A stretch of 5,500 nucleotides of DNA, from assembly GCA_036794395.1 (NCBI GenBank), contig DAIRGS010000412.1, positions 1-5,500 on the forward strand. The letters run 5' to 3'. Positions 1-5,389 of the stretch are shown here, piece after piece. The notes beneath the pieces were generated by a model. The model was not told where the DNA came from. It did no database searches and worked only from the letters and a program-made list of their open reading frames with translations. This DNA is from DASXMX01 sp036794395 (GTDB taxonomy: Bacteria; Planctomycetota; Phycisphaerae; Tepidisphaerales; Tepidisphaeraceae). The first letter of the stretch is position 1. Each line of letters opens with the position of its first letter. Both the position numbers and the translations under genes were made by a program.

Positions 1-35
1 GGCTCGATTTTTGGTAACGAGCGTTGAACGGTATT

Positions 36-55
36 GGGTTGCAAACCCGTGTCAC
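36..55 (+). repeat. Small palindromic repeat, copy A
   Basis: A 5-bp perfect stem, GGGTT (36-40) and AACCC (44-48), closes a GCA loop and is followed by the tail GTGTCAC (49-55). The same stem-plus-tail layout occurs at 1151-1170, which has GGGCT, GGA, AGCCC and then an identical GTGTCAC tail. The stems differ at one pair (T-A here, C-G there), so pairing is kept. It ends 9 bp before the preferred gluQ start. It resembles REP-type intergenic palindromes. Its function is unknown. Confidence 0.6.
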
Positions 56-64
56 AACAGGGAC

Positions 65-1018
65 GTGTCACATCAGCCGATCACGCGACTGGCACCCTCA
101 CCGACAGGCGCCCTGCATCTGGGGAACGCGCGGACGTTTCTTGTGAACTGGATCATCGCGCGGCAGCAGGGGTGGAAAATTATCCTGCGGATTGAGGATA
201 TCGATGGGCCAAGGATCAAGCCAAATGCGGATGTGGAGCTGATCGAAGACCTGCGATGGCTGGGACTGAATTGGGACGAGGGGCCGGTTTATCAGTCGGG
301 GCGGATGGGGACTTATAGGGAGGCGATTGAAAAGCTGATGCAGTCGGGGCAGGCGTATCCGTGCGTTTGCAGCCGGAAGGAGGTCGAGGCTGCGGCGAGC
401 GCGCCGCACACGGAGGATGGGGCGGTGGTTTATCCGGGGACTTGCCGGGGGAAGTATGCATCGGTGGAGGCGGCGGAGCGTATAAGCGGGAAGCCGGCTT
501 GTGTGCGGTTTGCGGTGGGGGCGGAGGCGATTGAGTTTCAGGACGAGTTTATGGGATTGCGGAAGTTTGATCCGTGGCGGGAGCTTGGGGATTTTGTGAT
601 CGCGAAGGCGGATGGGACGCCGGCTTATCAGTTGGCGGTGGTGGTGGATGATGCGGAGATGGGGGTGGATCGGGTGGTTCGGGGAGATGATTTGCTGGAT
701 TCGACGCCGCGACAGCTGATGATTTATCGGGCGCTGGGAACGGGGGATCGCGTGCCGAAGTATTGGCATCTGCCGCTGGTTGTGGGGACGGATGGCCGGC
801 GGCTGGCCAAGCGACATGGGGACACGCGGCTATCGCATTACCGGAAAAAAGGGGTGAAGCCGGAGCGAGTGGTGGGGCTGCTGGCGCGGTGGTGTGGGGT
901 CGCCGATATCTCGGCGGGTATGCGGGCGGATGATCTGATAAAATCGTTTGATCTTAGGCGCGTGCCACGGGGACAGGTTGTGTTTTCGCAAGCGGATGAT
1001 GAATGGCTAATGAGTTGA
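65..1018 (+). CDS. gluQ: Glutamyl-Q tRNA(Asp) synthetase (GluQRS)
   Basis: This enzyme activates glutamate with ATP and attaches it to the queuosine base at position 34 of tRNA(Asp), in the cytoplasm. From the GTG at 65 it is 317 aa. It has the class I catalytic core of GluRS but no room for the anticodon-binding domain, as expected for GluQRS (about 300 aa). Visible motifs are APSPTG (10-15) running into the HIGH-type HLGN (18-21), RIEDIDGPR (42-50), a zinc site Cys100, Cys102, Tyr123 and Cys127, the family stretch DFVI...YQLAVVVDD (176-196), RGDDLLDSTPRQ (206-217), and RLAKRHGD (246-253) in the KMSKS position. The reading frame is open back to a TTG at 11, but those 18 codons run through a palindromic repeat. 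The GTG at 65 gives the usual short lead-in to APSPTG. Neither start has a well-spaced Shine-Dalgarno (AGGGA at 59-63 is only 1 nt from the GTG), so the start is uncertain. The function call is firm. Confidence 0.92.
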   Translation: MSHQPITRLAPSPTGALHLGNARTFLVNWIIARQQGWKIILRIEDIDGPRIKPNADVELIEDLRWLGLNWDEGPVYQSGRMGTYREAIEKLMQSGQAYPCVCSRKEVEAAASAPHTEDGAVVYPGTCRGKYASVEAAERISGKPACVRFAVGAEAIEFQDEFMGLRKFDPWRELGDFVIAKADGTPAYQLAVVVDDAEMGVDRVVRGDDLLDSTPRQLMIYRALGTGDRVPKYWHLPLVVGTDGRRLAKRHGDTRLSHYRKKGVKPERVVGLLARWCGVADISAGMRADDLIKSFDLRRVPRGQVVFSQADDEWLMS

Positions 1019-1028
1019 TGATCGCGCA

Positions 1029-1058
1029 GGGGAAGCGTGTCGGGACACGGGCTTCCCC
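1029..1058 (+). terminator. Possible gluQ terminator hairpin (no U tract)
   Basis: The arms GGGGAAGC (1029-1036) and GCTTCCCC (1051-1058) pair perfectly, and GTGTC (1037-1041) pairs with GACAC (1044-1048) inside them, leaving a 2-nt bulge at 1049-1050. That is about 13 bp beginning 10 nt after the gluQ stop, which is terminator-like placement. There is no run of T afterwards (TTCGGGTCTGAG follows), so it is not a classic intrinsic terminator. It may instead be derived from the neighbouring palindromic repeats. Confidence 0.35.
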
Positions 1059-1094
1059 TTCGGGTCTGAGCCTCAGGGTCGAAGACAGCCCGTG
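1046..1094 (+). repeat. Long composite palindromic element
   Basis: The outer arms CACGGGCT (1046-1053) and AGCCCGTG (1087-1094) are identical to the arms of the short repeat at 1148-1166. Here they enclose 33 nt instead of 3. Inside are two further nested stems: CTTCG (1058-1062) with CGAAG (1080-1084), and CTGAG (1066-1070) with CTCAG (1072-1076). They are separated by a symmetrical GGT/GGT internal loop. In all, 18 pairs fit in 49 nt. It overlaps the hairpin at 1029-1058, so both cannot form at once. Function unknown. Confidence 0.65.
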
Positions 1095-1144
1095 CGGGAC
1101 TTGGCGGCATGTGAAAACTCAAATTTGGTTCCGGATCAAATCGC

Positions 1145-1170
1145 TTGCACGGGCTGGAAGCCCGTGTCAC
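1145..1170 (+). repeat. Small palindromic repeat, copy B
   Basis: An 8-bp perfect stem, CACGGGCT (1148-1155) and AGCCCGTG (1159-1166), has a GGA loop and the tail TCAC (1167-1170). It lies 20 bp before the preferred lpxK start. Read in the lpxK frame the repeat encodes TGWKPVSRE, which creates an open but probably untranslated extension. It is the sister of the copies at 36-55 and 4633-4656 and shares its arms with the long element at 1046-1094. Confidence 0.7.
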
Positions 1171-1190
1171 GAGAGGGCGGGGCGCACGGC

Positions 1191-2264
1191 GTGAAATCCG
1201 GGTTAGCACAATTTGTCCAGCGCCTGATGGATGGCAGCGAAAGAAGTACGGGTGCCCTCGTCTTGCGCAGCGCCGCTCGGGTAGTCGAACCGTTTTATTC
1301 CGGTGCCATGAGCGTGCGGAACAGATTGTATGCATCGCGCGTTCTCAAAACGCATCGACTCGGCCGGCCGGTGATCAGCATCGGGAACATTACCACGGGC
1401 GGCACCGGGAAAACGCCGGTGGTGCGGTGGCTGGCCGAGCGATTGCGAGACGAGGGCCGGCAAGTGGGGATTCTCTCGCGCGGGTACGGTTCGAAGCCCG
1501 GTGAACTGGGCGACGAGCTGACCATGCTTGATCGCGCGCTCAATGACGGGTCTCGGCCGGTGGTCTTTCTAGAGGCCAATCCCGATCGCATTGCCGGAGC
1601 GGCCTCTCTCATTGCACACCACCCCGAAGTGCAAGTGCTGTTGCTGGATGATGCGTTTCAGCATCGCCGGGCGGCACGCGACATGGATATCGTACTGATT
1701 AGTGCGGTCAACCCGTTCGGATTTGGCCATGTATTGCCGCGGGGACTTTTGCGCGAGCCGTTATCCGGACTGTCGCGTGCAGGCGCGATCATCATTACGC
1801 ACGCGGACCAGCAATCAGCTGAGGACATTAGTCAGATCGAAGGGCAAATTCGCCGGTTCAATTCCGCTGCGCCGATTTATCGAGCGGTTCATGCGCTGGT
1901 AGGTCTTAGCAGCGAATTCGAGCGTGTTCCGATGGAAGCTTTATCGGGGCGAAGGTATTTCGTGTTTTGCGGGATCGGAAATCCCCAAGCGTTGGAAAAG
2001 CCGCTCGCAGCGTTTGGCGATAGCGCCGGCCGCCGATGGTATGGCGACCACCACGATTACAGCGCGGCGGAGATTGCATCGTTGAATGCCGAGGGACGGG
2101 CGGCGGGGGCTGATTTAATGGTGACCACCGAGAAGGACTGGGCGAAGATCGCCGCCCTACCGCCTCAAGACGGCCTGCTGCCGATCTGGCGGGTGGAAAT
2201 GGAATTGCGGTTTATCGATGGGGATGGAGATGGATTGCTCACTCAAGTGCGCGGAGTTCTGTAG
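1191..2264 (+). CDS. lpxK: Tetraacyldisaccharide 4'-kinase (lipid A 4'-kinase)
   Basis: LpxK phosphorylates the 4' position of the tetraacyldisaccharide 1-phosphate to give lipid IVA, a late step of the Raetz lipid A pathway, at the inner face of the inner membrane. From the GTG at 1191 the protein is 357 aa, close to the family norm. The P-loop signature GNITTGGTGKTP is at 65-76, SRGYG at 96-100, and the acidic motif DDAFQHR at 153-159, whose aspartates match the catalytic DDGFQH of other LpxKs (Ala replaces the usual Gly). The N-terminal stretch ending EPFYSGAMSVRNRLY (32-46) is the amphipathic lead-in that normally precedes the P-loop. The frame stays open to an ATG at 1092, but those 33 codons run through palindromic repeats and are probably not translated. 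An ATG at 1227 is a shorter alternative. No good Shine-Dalgarno is seen. Its presence implies an outer membrane with lipid A. Confidence 0.93.
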   Translation: MKSGLAQFVQRLMDGSERSTGALVLRSAARVVEPFYSGAMSVRNRLYASRVLKTHRLGRPVISIGNITTGGTGKTPVVRWLAERLRDEGRQVGILSRGYGSKPGELGDELTMLDRALNDGSRPVVFLEANPDRIAGAASLIAHHPEVQVLLLDDAFQHRRAARDMDIVLISAVNPFGFGHVLPRGLLREPLSGLSRAGAIIITHADQQSAEDISQIEGQIRRFNSAAPIYRAVHALVGLSSEFERVPMEALSGRRYFVFCGIGNPQALEKPLAAFGDSAGRRWYGDHHDYSAAEIASLNAEGRAAGADLMVTTEKDWAKIAALPPQDGLLPIWRVEMELRFIDGDGDGLLTQVRGVL

Positions 2265-2292
2265 ACCAAACTTCCTCGGGGATGCGAACCTT

Positions 2293-2324
2293 TTGCAGCA
2301 GGAAGATGGCGCTTCCGCTATAAT
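2293..2324 (+). promoter_or_regulatory. Putative promoter of the membrane-protein gene
   Basis: A perfect -10 hexamer TATAAT lies at 2319-2324. The best upstream match is TTGCAG (2293-2298), with a long 20-nt spacer, so the -35 is weak. A 5-bp inverted repeat, GGAAG (2301-2305) and CTTCC (2312-2316), sits in the spacer and could be an operator or chance. A start about 7 nt after the -10 would fall near 2331, only about 3 nt before the ATG at 2334, giving an almost leaderless mRNA. Confidence 0.5.
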
Positions 2325-2333
2325 CCCGGGGAG

Positions 2334-2981
2334 ATGCGCCGACGCAGATCCCTTATCCCACTGTGGCTGAAGATTGTTTACACGTTATTCATGCTCTTGG
2401 TAATTCCCGTTTACTGGCGAGCTTACGGGCCGGCGGACTTTCTGTGGTTCTGCGACGTGGCGGCGATTCTCACGATTGTTGCTCTCTGGCGCGAGAACTC
2501 ATTGCTGGCCAGCATGAGCGCGGTCGCGATGACGCTTCCGCAGACGGCATGGATCATCGATTTTCTGACCGGCGGCCGGGTTGTGGGCGTGGCGAGGTAC
2601 ATGTTCGATCCCGGGGTTCCGCTTTATGTTCGCGGGTTGTCCACATTTCATTTGTGGCTTCCATTCCTGCTCCTGTGGATGGTGAGTCGTCTGGGATATG
2701 ACCGCCGGGCGCTGGCGTGTCAGATCGCGTTAAGCACGGCGGTGCTGATCGCCAGCTACGCATTGACCGATCCCCGTAAGATCGATCCCCGTCAACCCCC
2801 CGCTTATCCCGCGGCGGCGGTGAATGTGAATCGGGTGTACGGGCCGGAGCCTAAGAATGTGCAGACGCGGATTCCCGAGTTGGCGTATCTGGCAATCGAG
2901 ATCGTGTTTTGGCCGGTGGTGTTTTACATGCCGACGCATTGGGTGTTCCGACAGGTTTTCCGGAGAAGGTCTCGCGGATAA
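2334..2981 (+). CDS. Conserved polytopic membrane protein, function unknown
   Basis: This is a 215-aa integral membrane protein of unknown role, and I can give it no gene symbol. It starts with a positive cluster (RRRR, 2-5). About six hydrophobic segments follow: roughly 10-30, 36-52, 57-78, 104-118, 128-144 and 181-199. It ends in another basic tail (RQVFRRRSRG). Stretches that look conserved rather than merely hydrophobic are YWRAYGPADFLWFCDVA (27-43), MFDP (90-93), RGLSTFHLWLPFLLLW (100-115) and, in a proline-rich loop, NVNRVYG (164-170). From memory, similar 'membrane-associated proteins' with WFCDVA and NVNxVYG motifs occur across Planctomycetota, but no function is established there. 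Charged and aromatic residues inside the membrane segments hint at a small-molecule or lipid role, which is only a guess. GGGGAG (2328-2333) directly abuts the ATG and is too close to act as a Shine-Dalgarno. It lies 69 bp after lpxK, with its own probable promoter. Confidence 0.85.
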   Translation: MRRRRSLIPLWLKIVYTLFMLLVIPVYWRAYGPADFLWFCDVAAILTIVALWRENSLLASMSAVAMTLPQTAWIIDFLTGGRVVGVARYMFDPGVPLYVRGLSTFHLWLPFLLLWMVSRLGYDRRALACQIALSTAVLIASYALTDPRKIDPRQPPAYPAAAVNVNRVYGPEPKNVQTRIPELAYLAIEIVFWPVVFYMPTHWVFRQVFRRRSRG

Positions 2982-3031
2982 AGGCAATGTTCATAAACAC
3001 ATTGGGTGAGCGCGCGGGCTGAGCGACGCGG

Positions 3032-4498
3032 TTACGCGGCGTCGAGGACGGGGCGGCGCTTGTGCCAGTTGGTGGCGGATTCGTACATGCGTGCGACTCG
3101 GAAGAGGAGGGATTCGCTGAATGTGGGACCCAGCAGTTGGAGACCGATGGGCAGAGGTTGAGCGCCGGCAGTGAAGCCGCACGGGACGCTGATGCCGGCG
3201 ATGCCCGCGATGTTGCAGGTGACGGTGAAGACGTCGCAGAGATACATTTGAAGAGGGTCGCCGGTTTTTTCACCGGCTTTGAACGCGGGTGTTGGGCTTG
3301 TGGGGGAAAGAATCACATCGCACTTTTTGAAGGCCTCATCGAAATCGCGCTTGATGAGGGTGCGCATCTTGAGGGCGCGGAGGTAGTAGGCATCGTAGTA
3401 GCCGCTGGAGAGGGCATAGGTGCCGATCATGATGCGGCGTTTGACTTCCTCGCCGAAGCCTTCGGCGCGGGAGCGGCTGACGAGCTCGATGATGTCCTTG
3501 ACGGGGGCGGTGGTTCGGTGGCCGTAGTGAATGCCGTCATAGCGGGCGAGGTTGCTGGAGGCTTCACATGGGGCGATGACGTAGTAGGCGGCGATGCCGT
3601 ATTCGGTATGGGGGAGTGAGACATCGACGGTGGTGGCGCCCATGTCGCGGTATTTCTGCACGGCGGCGGTGATGGCCGCCTGGACCTGCGGGTCCATCCC
3701 GCTTTCGAGGGTATATTCTTTGGCGATGCCGATGCGCAGTCCTTTGATGGGCCGATCGATTTGGGCGAGATAGTCGGGCGGCGCCTGGGGGATGCTGGTG
3801 CTGTCTTTGGGGTCGTGGCCGGCAATGATCTGAAGCTGGAGGGCGACGTCCGCTACCGTCCAGCCGAAGGGGCCGATCTGATCCAGTGAGCTGGCAAAGG
3901 CGATGAGACCGTAGCGGCTGACCAAGCCATACGTGGGCTTGAGGCCGACGACGCCGCACAGGGCGGCGGGCTGGCGGATGGAGCCGCCGGTATCGGAACC
4001 TACCGAGGCGCAGCACAGGCCGGCGGCCAATGCCGCAGCCGATCCACCGCTGGAACCACCGGGCACGCGGGTAAAATCCCAGGGGTTGCGCGTGGTGTGA
4101 AAGGCGCTGTTCTCGGTGGAGCTGCCCATCGCAAATTCATCGAGATTGGTCTTGCCCAGAATGATGGCGCCGGCGTCTTCGAGGCGCTTGATGACCGTGG
4201 CGTCGTAGGGCGATTGAAAATCACGAAGGATGCGTGAGGAGCAGGTGGTGGTGCCGAAGCTGGTGCAGAGGTTGTCCTTCACCGCAATGGGCACCCCGGC
4301 CATGGGGCCGGTGACGCGGCCATCATCAACCGCCTTGGCACGTTCGAGGGCCCGGGTGGGATACGTGCTGTTAAACGCGAAGAGGTCTTTGTCCAGCGCT
4401 TCAATTCGCGCCAAGGCCTGGCGGGTTAATTCGGTGGAGGAGATGTCCCGGGCGCGCACGGCGTTGCGAGCGCTTGTCAGTGTGTCGAAGGCAAGCAT
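3032..4498 (-). CDS. gatA: Asp/Glu-tRNA amidotransferase subunit A
   Basis: GatA is the glutaminase subunit of GatCAB. It frees ammonia from glutamine, and the complex uses that ammonia to convert misacylated Glu-tRNA(Gln) and/or Asp-tRNA(Asn) to the correct amide form. The protein is 488 aa, full length for the family. The amidase-signature triad is complete: Lys74 (in AVKDN), cis-Ser149 (in PGGSSGGSAAA) and nucleophile Ser173 (in GSDTGGSIRQPA). The spacing of 75 and 24 residues equals that of the characterised Staphylococcus enzyme (Lys79, Ser154, Ser178). KPTYGLVSRYG follows the nucleophile as usual. The ATG at 4498 gives the normal N-terminus, but there is no Shine-Dalgarno upstream on the minus strand. 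It lies 167 bp after gatC on the same strand, with a palindromic repeat between. It converges with the membrane-protein gene, 50 bp separating the stops, with no obvious terminator. GatB, which binds the tRNA, must be elsewhere. Confidence 0.96.
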   Translation of the reverse strand: MLAFDTLTSARNAVRARDISSTELTRQALARIEALDKDLFAFNSTYPTRALERAKAVDDGRVTGPMAGVPIAVKDNLCTSFGTTTCSSRILRDFQSPYDATVIKRLEDAGAIILGKTNLDEFAMGSSTENSAFHTTRNPWDFTRVPGGSSGGSAAALAAGLCCASVGSDTGGSIRQPAALCGVVGLKPTYGLVSRYGLIAFASSLDQIGPFGWTVADVALQLQIIAGHDPKDSTSIPQAPPDYLAQIDRPIKGLRIGIAKEYTLESGMDPQVQAAITAAVQKYRDMGATTVDVSLPHTEYGIAAYYVIAPCEASSNLARYDGIHYGHRTTAPVKDIIELVSRSRAEGFGEEVKRRIMIGTYALSSGYYDAYYLRALKMRTLIKRDFDEAFKKCDVILSPTSPTPAFKAGEKTGDPLQMYLCDVFTVTCNIAGIAGISVPCGFTAGAQPLPIGLQLLGPTFSESLLFRVARMYESATNWHKRRPVLDAA

Positions 4499-4508
4499 TT
4501 CGAGGGGG

Positions 4509-4537
4509 AGGGTACGGAATCACGGGGGGAAAGTAAA
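4509..4537 (-). promoter_or_regulatory. Weak candidate promoter for gatA
   Basis: On the minus strand, TTTACT (4537-4532) and TACCCT (4514-4509) are separated by exactly 17 nt, but they match the consensus hexamers only 4/6 and 3/6. Transcription would begin near 4502, leaving a leader of only about 4 nt before the gatA ATG. It is suggested by the wide gatC-gatA gap and the lack of a Shine-Dalgarno, and it may be chance. Confidence 0.2.
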
Positions 4538-4632
4538 AGCGCGCGCGGATTGGATGGAGCGGTTCAGCAGAGGCGAATAAATCCGGACGGAGTTCAGTGG
4601 TGTGCCGGCGTTATGCGCCTTTTGTCGGCAAA

Positions 4633-4656
4633 TGCAGGCTTGGAAGCCTGCACCAC
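4633..4656 (+). repeat. Small palindromic repeat, copy C
   Basis: An 8-bp perfect stem, TGCAGGCT (4633-4640) and AGCCTGCA (4645-4652), closes a TGGA loop and is followed by CCAC. The core GGCT-(T)GGA-AGCC and the -CAC tail match copy B at 1145-1170. The pairs flanking the core differ on both arms while remaining complementary. It sits in the gatC-gatA gap, 9 bp past the gatC stop, where it could act as an RNA hairpin that stabilises or separates the two messages. That role is inferred. Confidence 0.65.
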
Positions 4657-4665
4657 AAGATTCAT

Positions 4666-4986
4666 TCATCCAGCCGAGTCTTCGTCAGCCCCCAGGACTT
4701 TTGGAACCTTGAAGAAGGGGCCATCCGTGGCTGGCGCGTTGGCCAGCACCTTCTCGAGGGGGAGGCTGCGCTCGATTATGTCTTCGCGCAGGACGTTGTG
4801 GAGGGGGAGGGCGTGGGCCATGGGCTCGACGTTTGTAACGTCGACGCTGCTCATTTTGTTGACGTAGTGAAAGATGGGCTCTAACTGGCCGGCCAAGCGG
4901 AGAAGGTGCGATTCATCGAGCCACAGGCGCGCGAGCTTGGCGACGTGCTTGACGTCATCAAGGGAGATCGGTTCGTTCTCTGGCAT
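4666..4986 (-). CDS. gatC: Asp/Glu-tRNA amidotransferase subunit C
   Basis: GatC is the small subunit that wraps around GatA and GatB and stabilises the GatCAB amidotransferase. The product is 106 aa, near the usual 95-105. The family pattern is complete: the N-terminal helix ISLDDVKHVAKLARL (7-21), the middle SSVDVTNVEPMAH (46-58), and the C-terminal NVLREDIIERSLP (64-76) followed by NAP and FFKVPKVL (91-98). The ATG at 4986 is chosen because it places the conserved helix at the N-terminus. The frame continues upstream through rpmB and the N gap, but that part has no family similarity. No Shine-Dalgarno is visible. The gene begins 16 bp after the rpmB stop on the same strand, so it is probably translated from the rpmB message. 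Confidence 0.94.
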   Translation of the reverse strand: MPENEPISLDDVKHVAKLARLWLDESHLLRLAGQLEPIFHYVNKMSSVDVTNVEPMAHALPLHNVLREDIIERSLPLEKVLANAPATDGPFFKVPKVLGADEDSAG

Positions 4987-5002
4987 GCGGGCTGAGCCGC
5001 GG

Positions 5003-5266
5003 TTAGGCGGCGGCAGGGGTCGCGGCGGCGGCCTTGGTGTATCTGCGAACCGCGGGCTTAACGACCAGGCCCATATGGATGGCCTTGGCGCTGACCTTGA
5101 TCCGCACAACGCTGCCGTTGACGACGGCGCGAACCTTCTGGATGTTCGGGCGGAACTTACGTGAACTGATGNNNNNNNNNNCGCCAAGGTACTTGGCCTT
5201 GCCGCGATGGGTCACTTTCTTGCCGAAGCTGGTCTTCTTGCCGGTGAAATAACAAACGCGTGGCAT
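5003..5266 (-). CDS. rpmB: 50S ribosomal protein L28 (interrupted by an N gap)
   Basis: L28 is a small basic protein of the large ribosomal subunit. As written it is 87 aa with four unreadable residues (29-32). The N-terminus MPRVCYFTGKK, then THRGKAKYLG, then SRKFRPNIQKVR and RIKVSAKAIHMGLV, follow the L28 pattern in order. The tail is an alanine-rich AAAATPAAA. The ATG at 5266 is supported by the best ribosome binding site in the window and by the family N-terminus. The ten Ns at 5172-5181 fall where related L28s carry a short Gly/Thr-rich turn. From memory that turn is about eight residues, so more may be missing than the Ns suggest, although the frame is intact on both sides. It leads the rpmB-gatC-gatA cluster, an unusual neighbour set because L28 is more often paired with L33. 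Confidence 0.93.
   Translation of the reverse strand: MPRVCYFTGKKTSFGKKVTHRGKAKYLGXXXXISSRKFRPNIQKVRAVVNGSVVRIKVSAKAIHMGLVVKPAVRRYTKAAAATPAAA
5172..5181. other. Run of ten Ns (assembly gap)
   Basis: Ten consecutive undetermined bases lie within rpmB. A round number like this is typical of a scaffold placeholder, so the true length is probably unknown. Flanking codons stay in the L28 frame on both sides. Confidence 0.98.
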
Positions 5267-5272
5267 CGGAAT

Positions 5273-5278
5273 TCCTCT
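5273..5278 (-). promoter_or_regulatory. Ribosome binding site of rpmB
   Basis: AGAGGA on the minus strand lies 6 nt before the rpmB ATG, a near-ideal Shine-Dalgarno. It fixes the L28 start and is the only clear site of this kind in the window. Confidence 0.8.
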
Positions 5279-5299
5279 ATCTCTTGTTTAGGGGCGGGA

Positions 5300-5328
5300 A
5301 GTGTATGAAGCTCGGCAGTCCAATGCAA
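5300..5328 (-). promoter_or_regulatory. Putative sigma-70-type promoter of rpmB-gatC-gatA
   Basis: On the minus strand TTGCAT (5328-5323) and TACACT (5305-5300) are separated by 17 nt, the ideal spacing. The hexamers match consensus 3/6 (including the TTG) and 4/6. Transcription would start near 5293, giving a leader of about 27 nt that contains the Shine-Dalgarno. The position and spacing fit well; the hexamer matches are moderate. Confidence 0.55.
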
Positions 5329-5389
5329 GCGGCGGGCGATAAAACAGAAAGACGGGGTGCGTGACTGTTTTGGCGGCTGCCTTTGATTT

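Noticed and set aside
98..817. A 239-codon open frame on the minus strand opposite gluQ
   Set aside because: It lies wholly antisense to a clear GluQRS and its translation is an Arg/Pro/His/Ile-rich shadow with no recognisable domain.
1019..1190. The repeat cluster as a CRISPR array or tRNA gene
   Set aside because: The repeats are not evenly spaced and have no spacer pattern, and no cloverleaf with acceptor and T arms can be drawn.
1003..1504. Short plus-strand frames in the gluQ-lpxK gap and the start of lpxK
   Set aside because: They translate repeat sequence or out-of-phase lpxK and have no ribosome binding site or family similarity.
3027..3038. CGCG-GTTA-CGCG hairpin spanning the gatA stop, as a terminator
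   Set aside because: Only 4 bp of stem and no T tract on either strand; too weak to call a terminator between the convergent genes.
3062..3619. A 185-codon plus-strand frame opposite gatA
   Set aside because: It is antisense to the conserved GatA C-terminal half. The Gly/Ala/Glu/Val-rich translation is a composition effect of the G-rich strand.
3427..4224. Several minus-strand frames overlapping gatA in other phases
   Set aside because: They are Pro/Arg/Ser-rich out-of-frame readings of gatA. GatA itself is intact, so these are not frameshift fragments.
4987..5187. An upstream in-frame extension of gatC through rpmB
   Set aside because: GatC homology begins at the ATG at 4986. The extension overlaps L28 in another frame and runs into the N gap.
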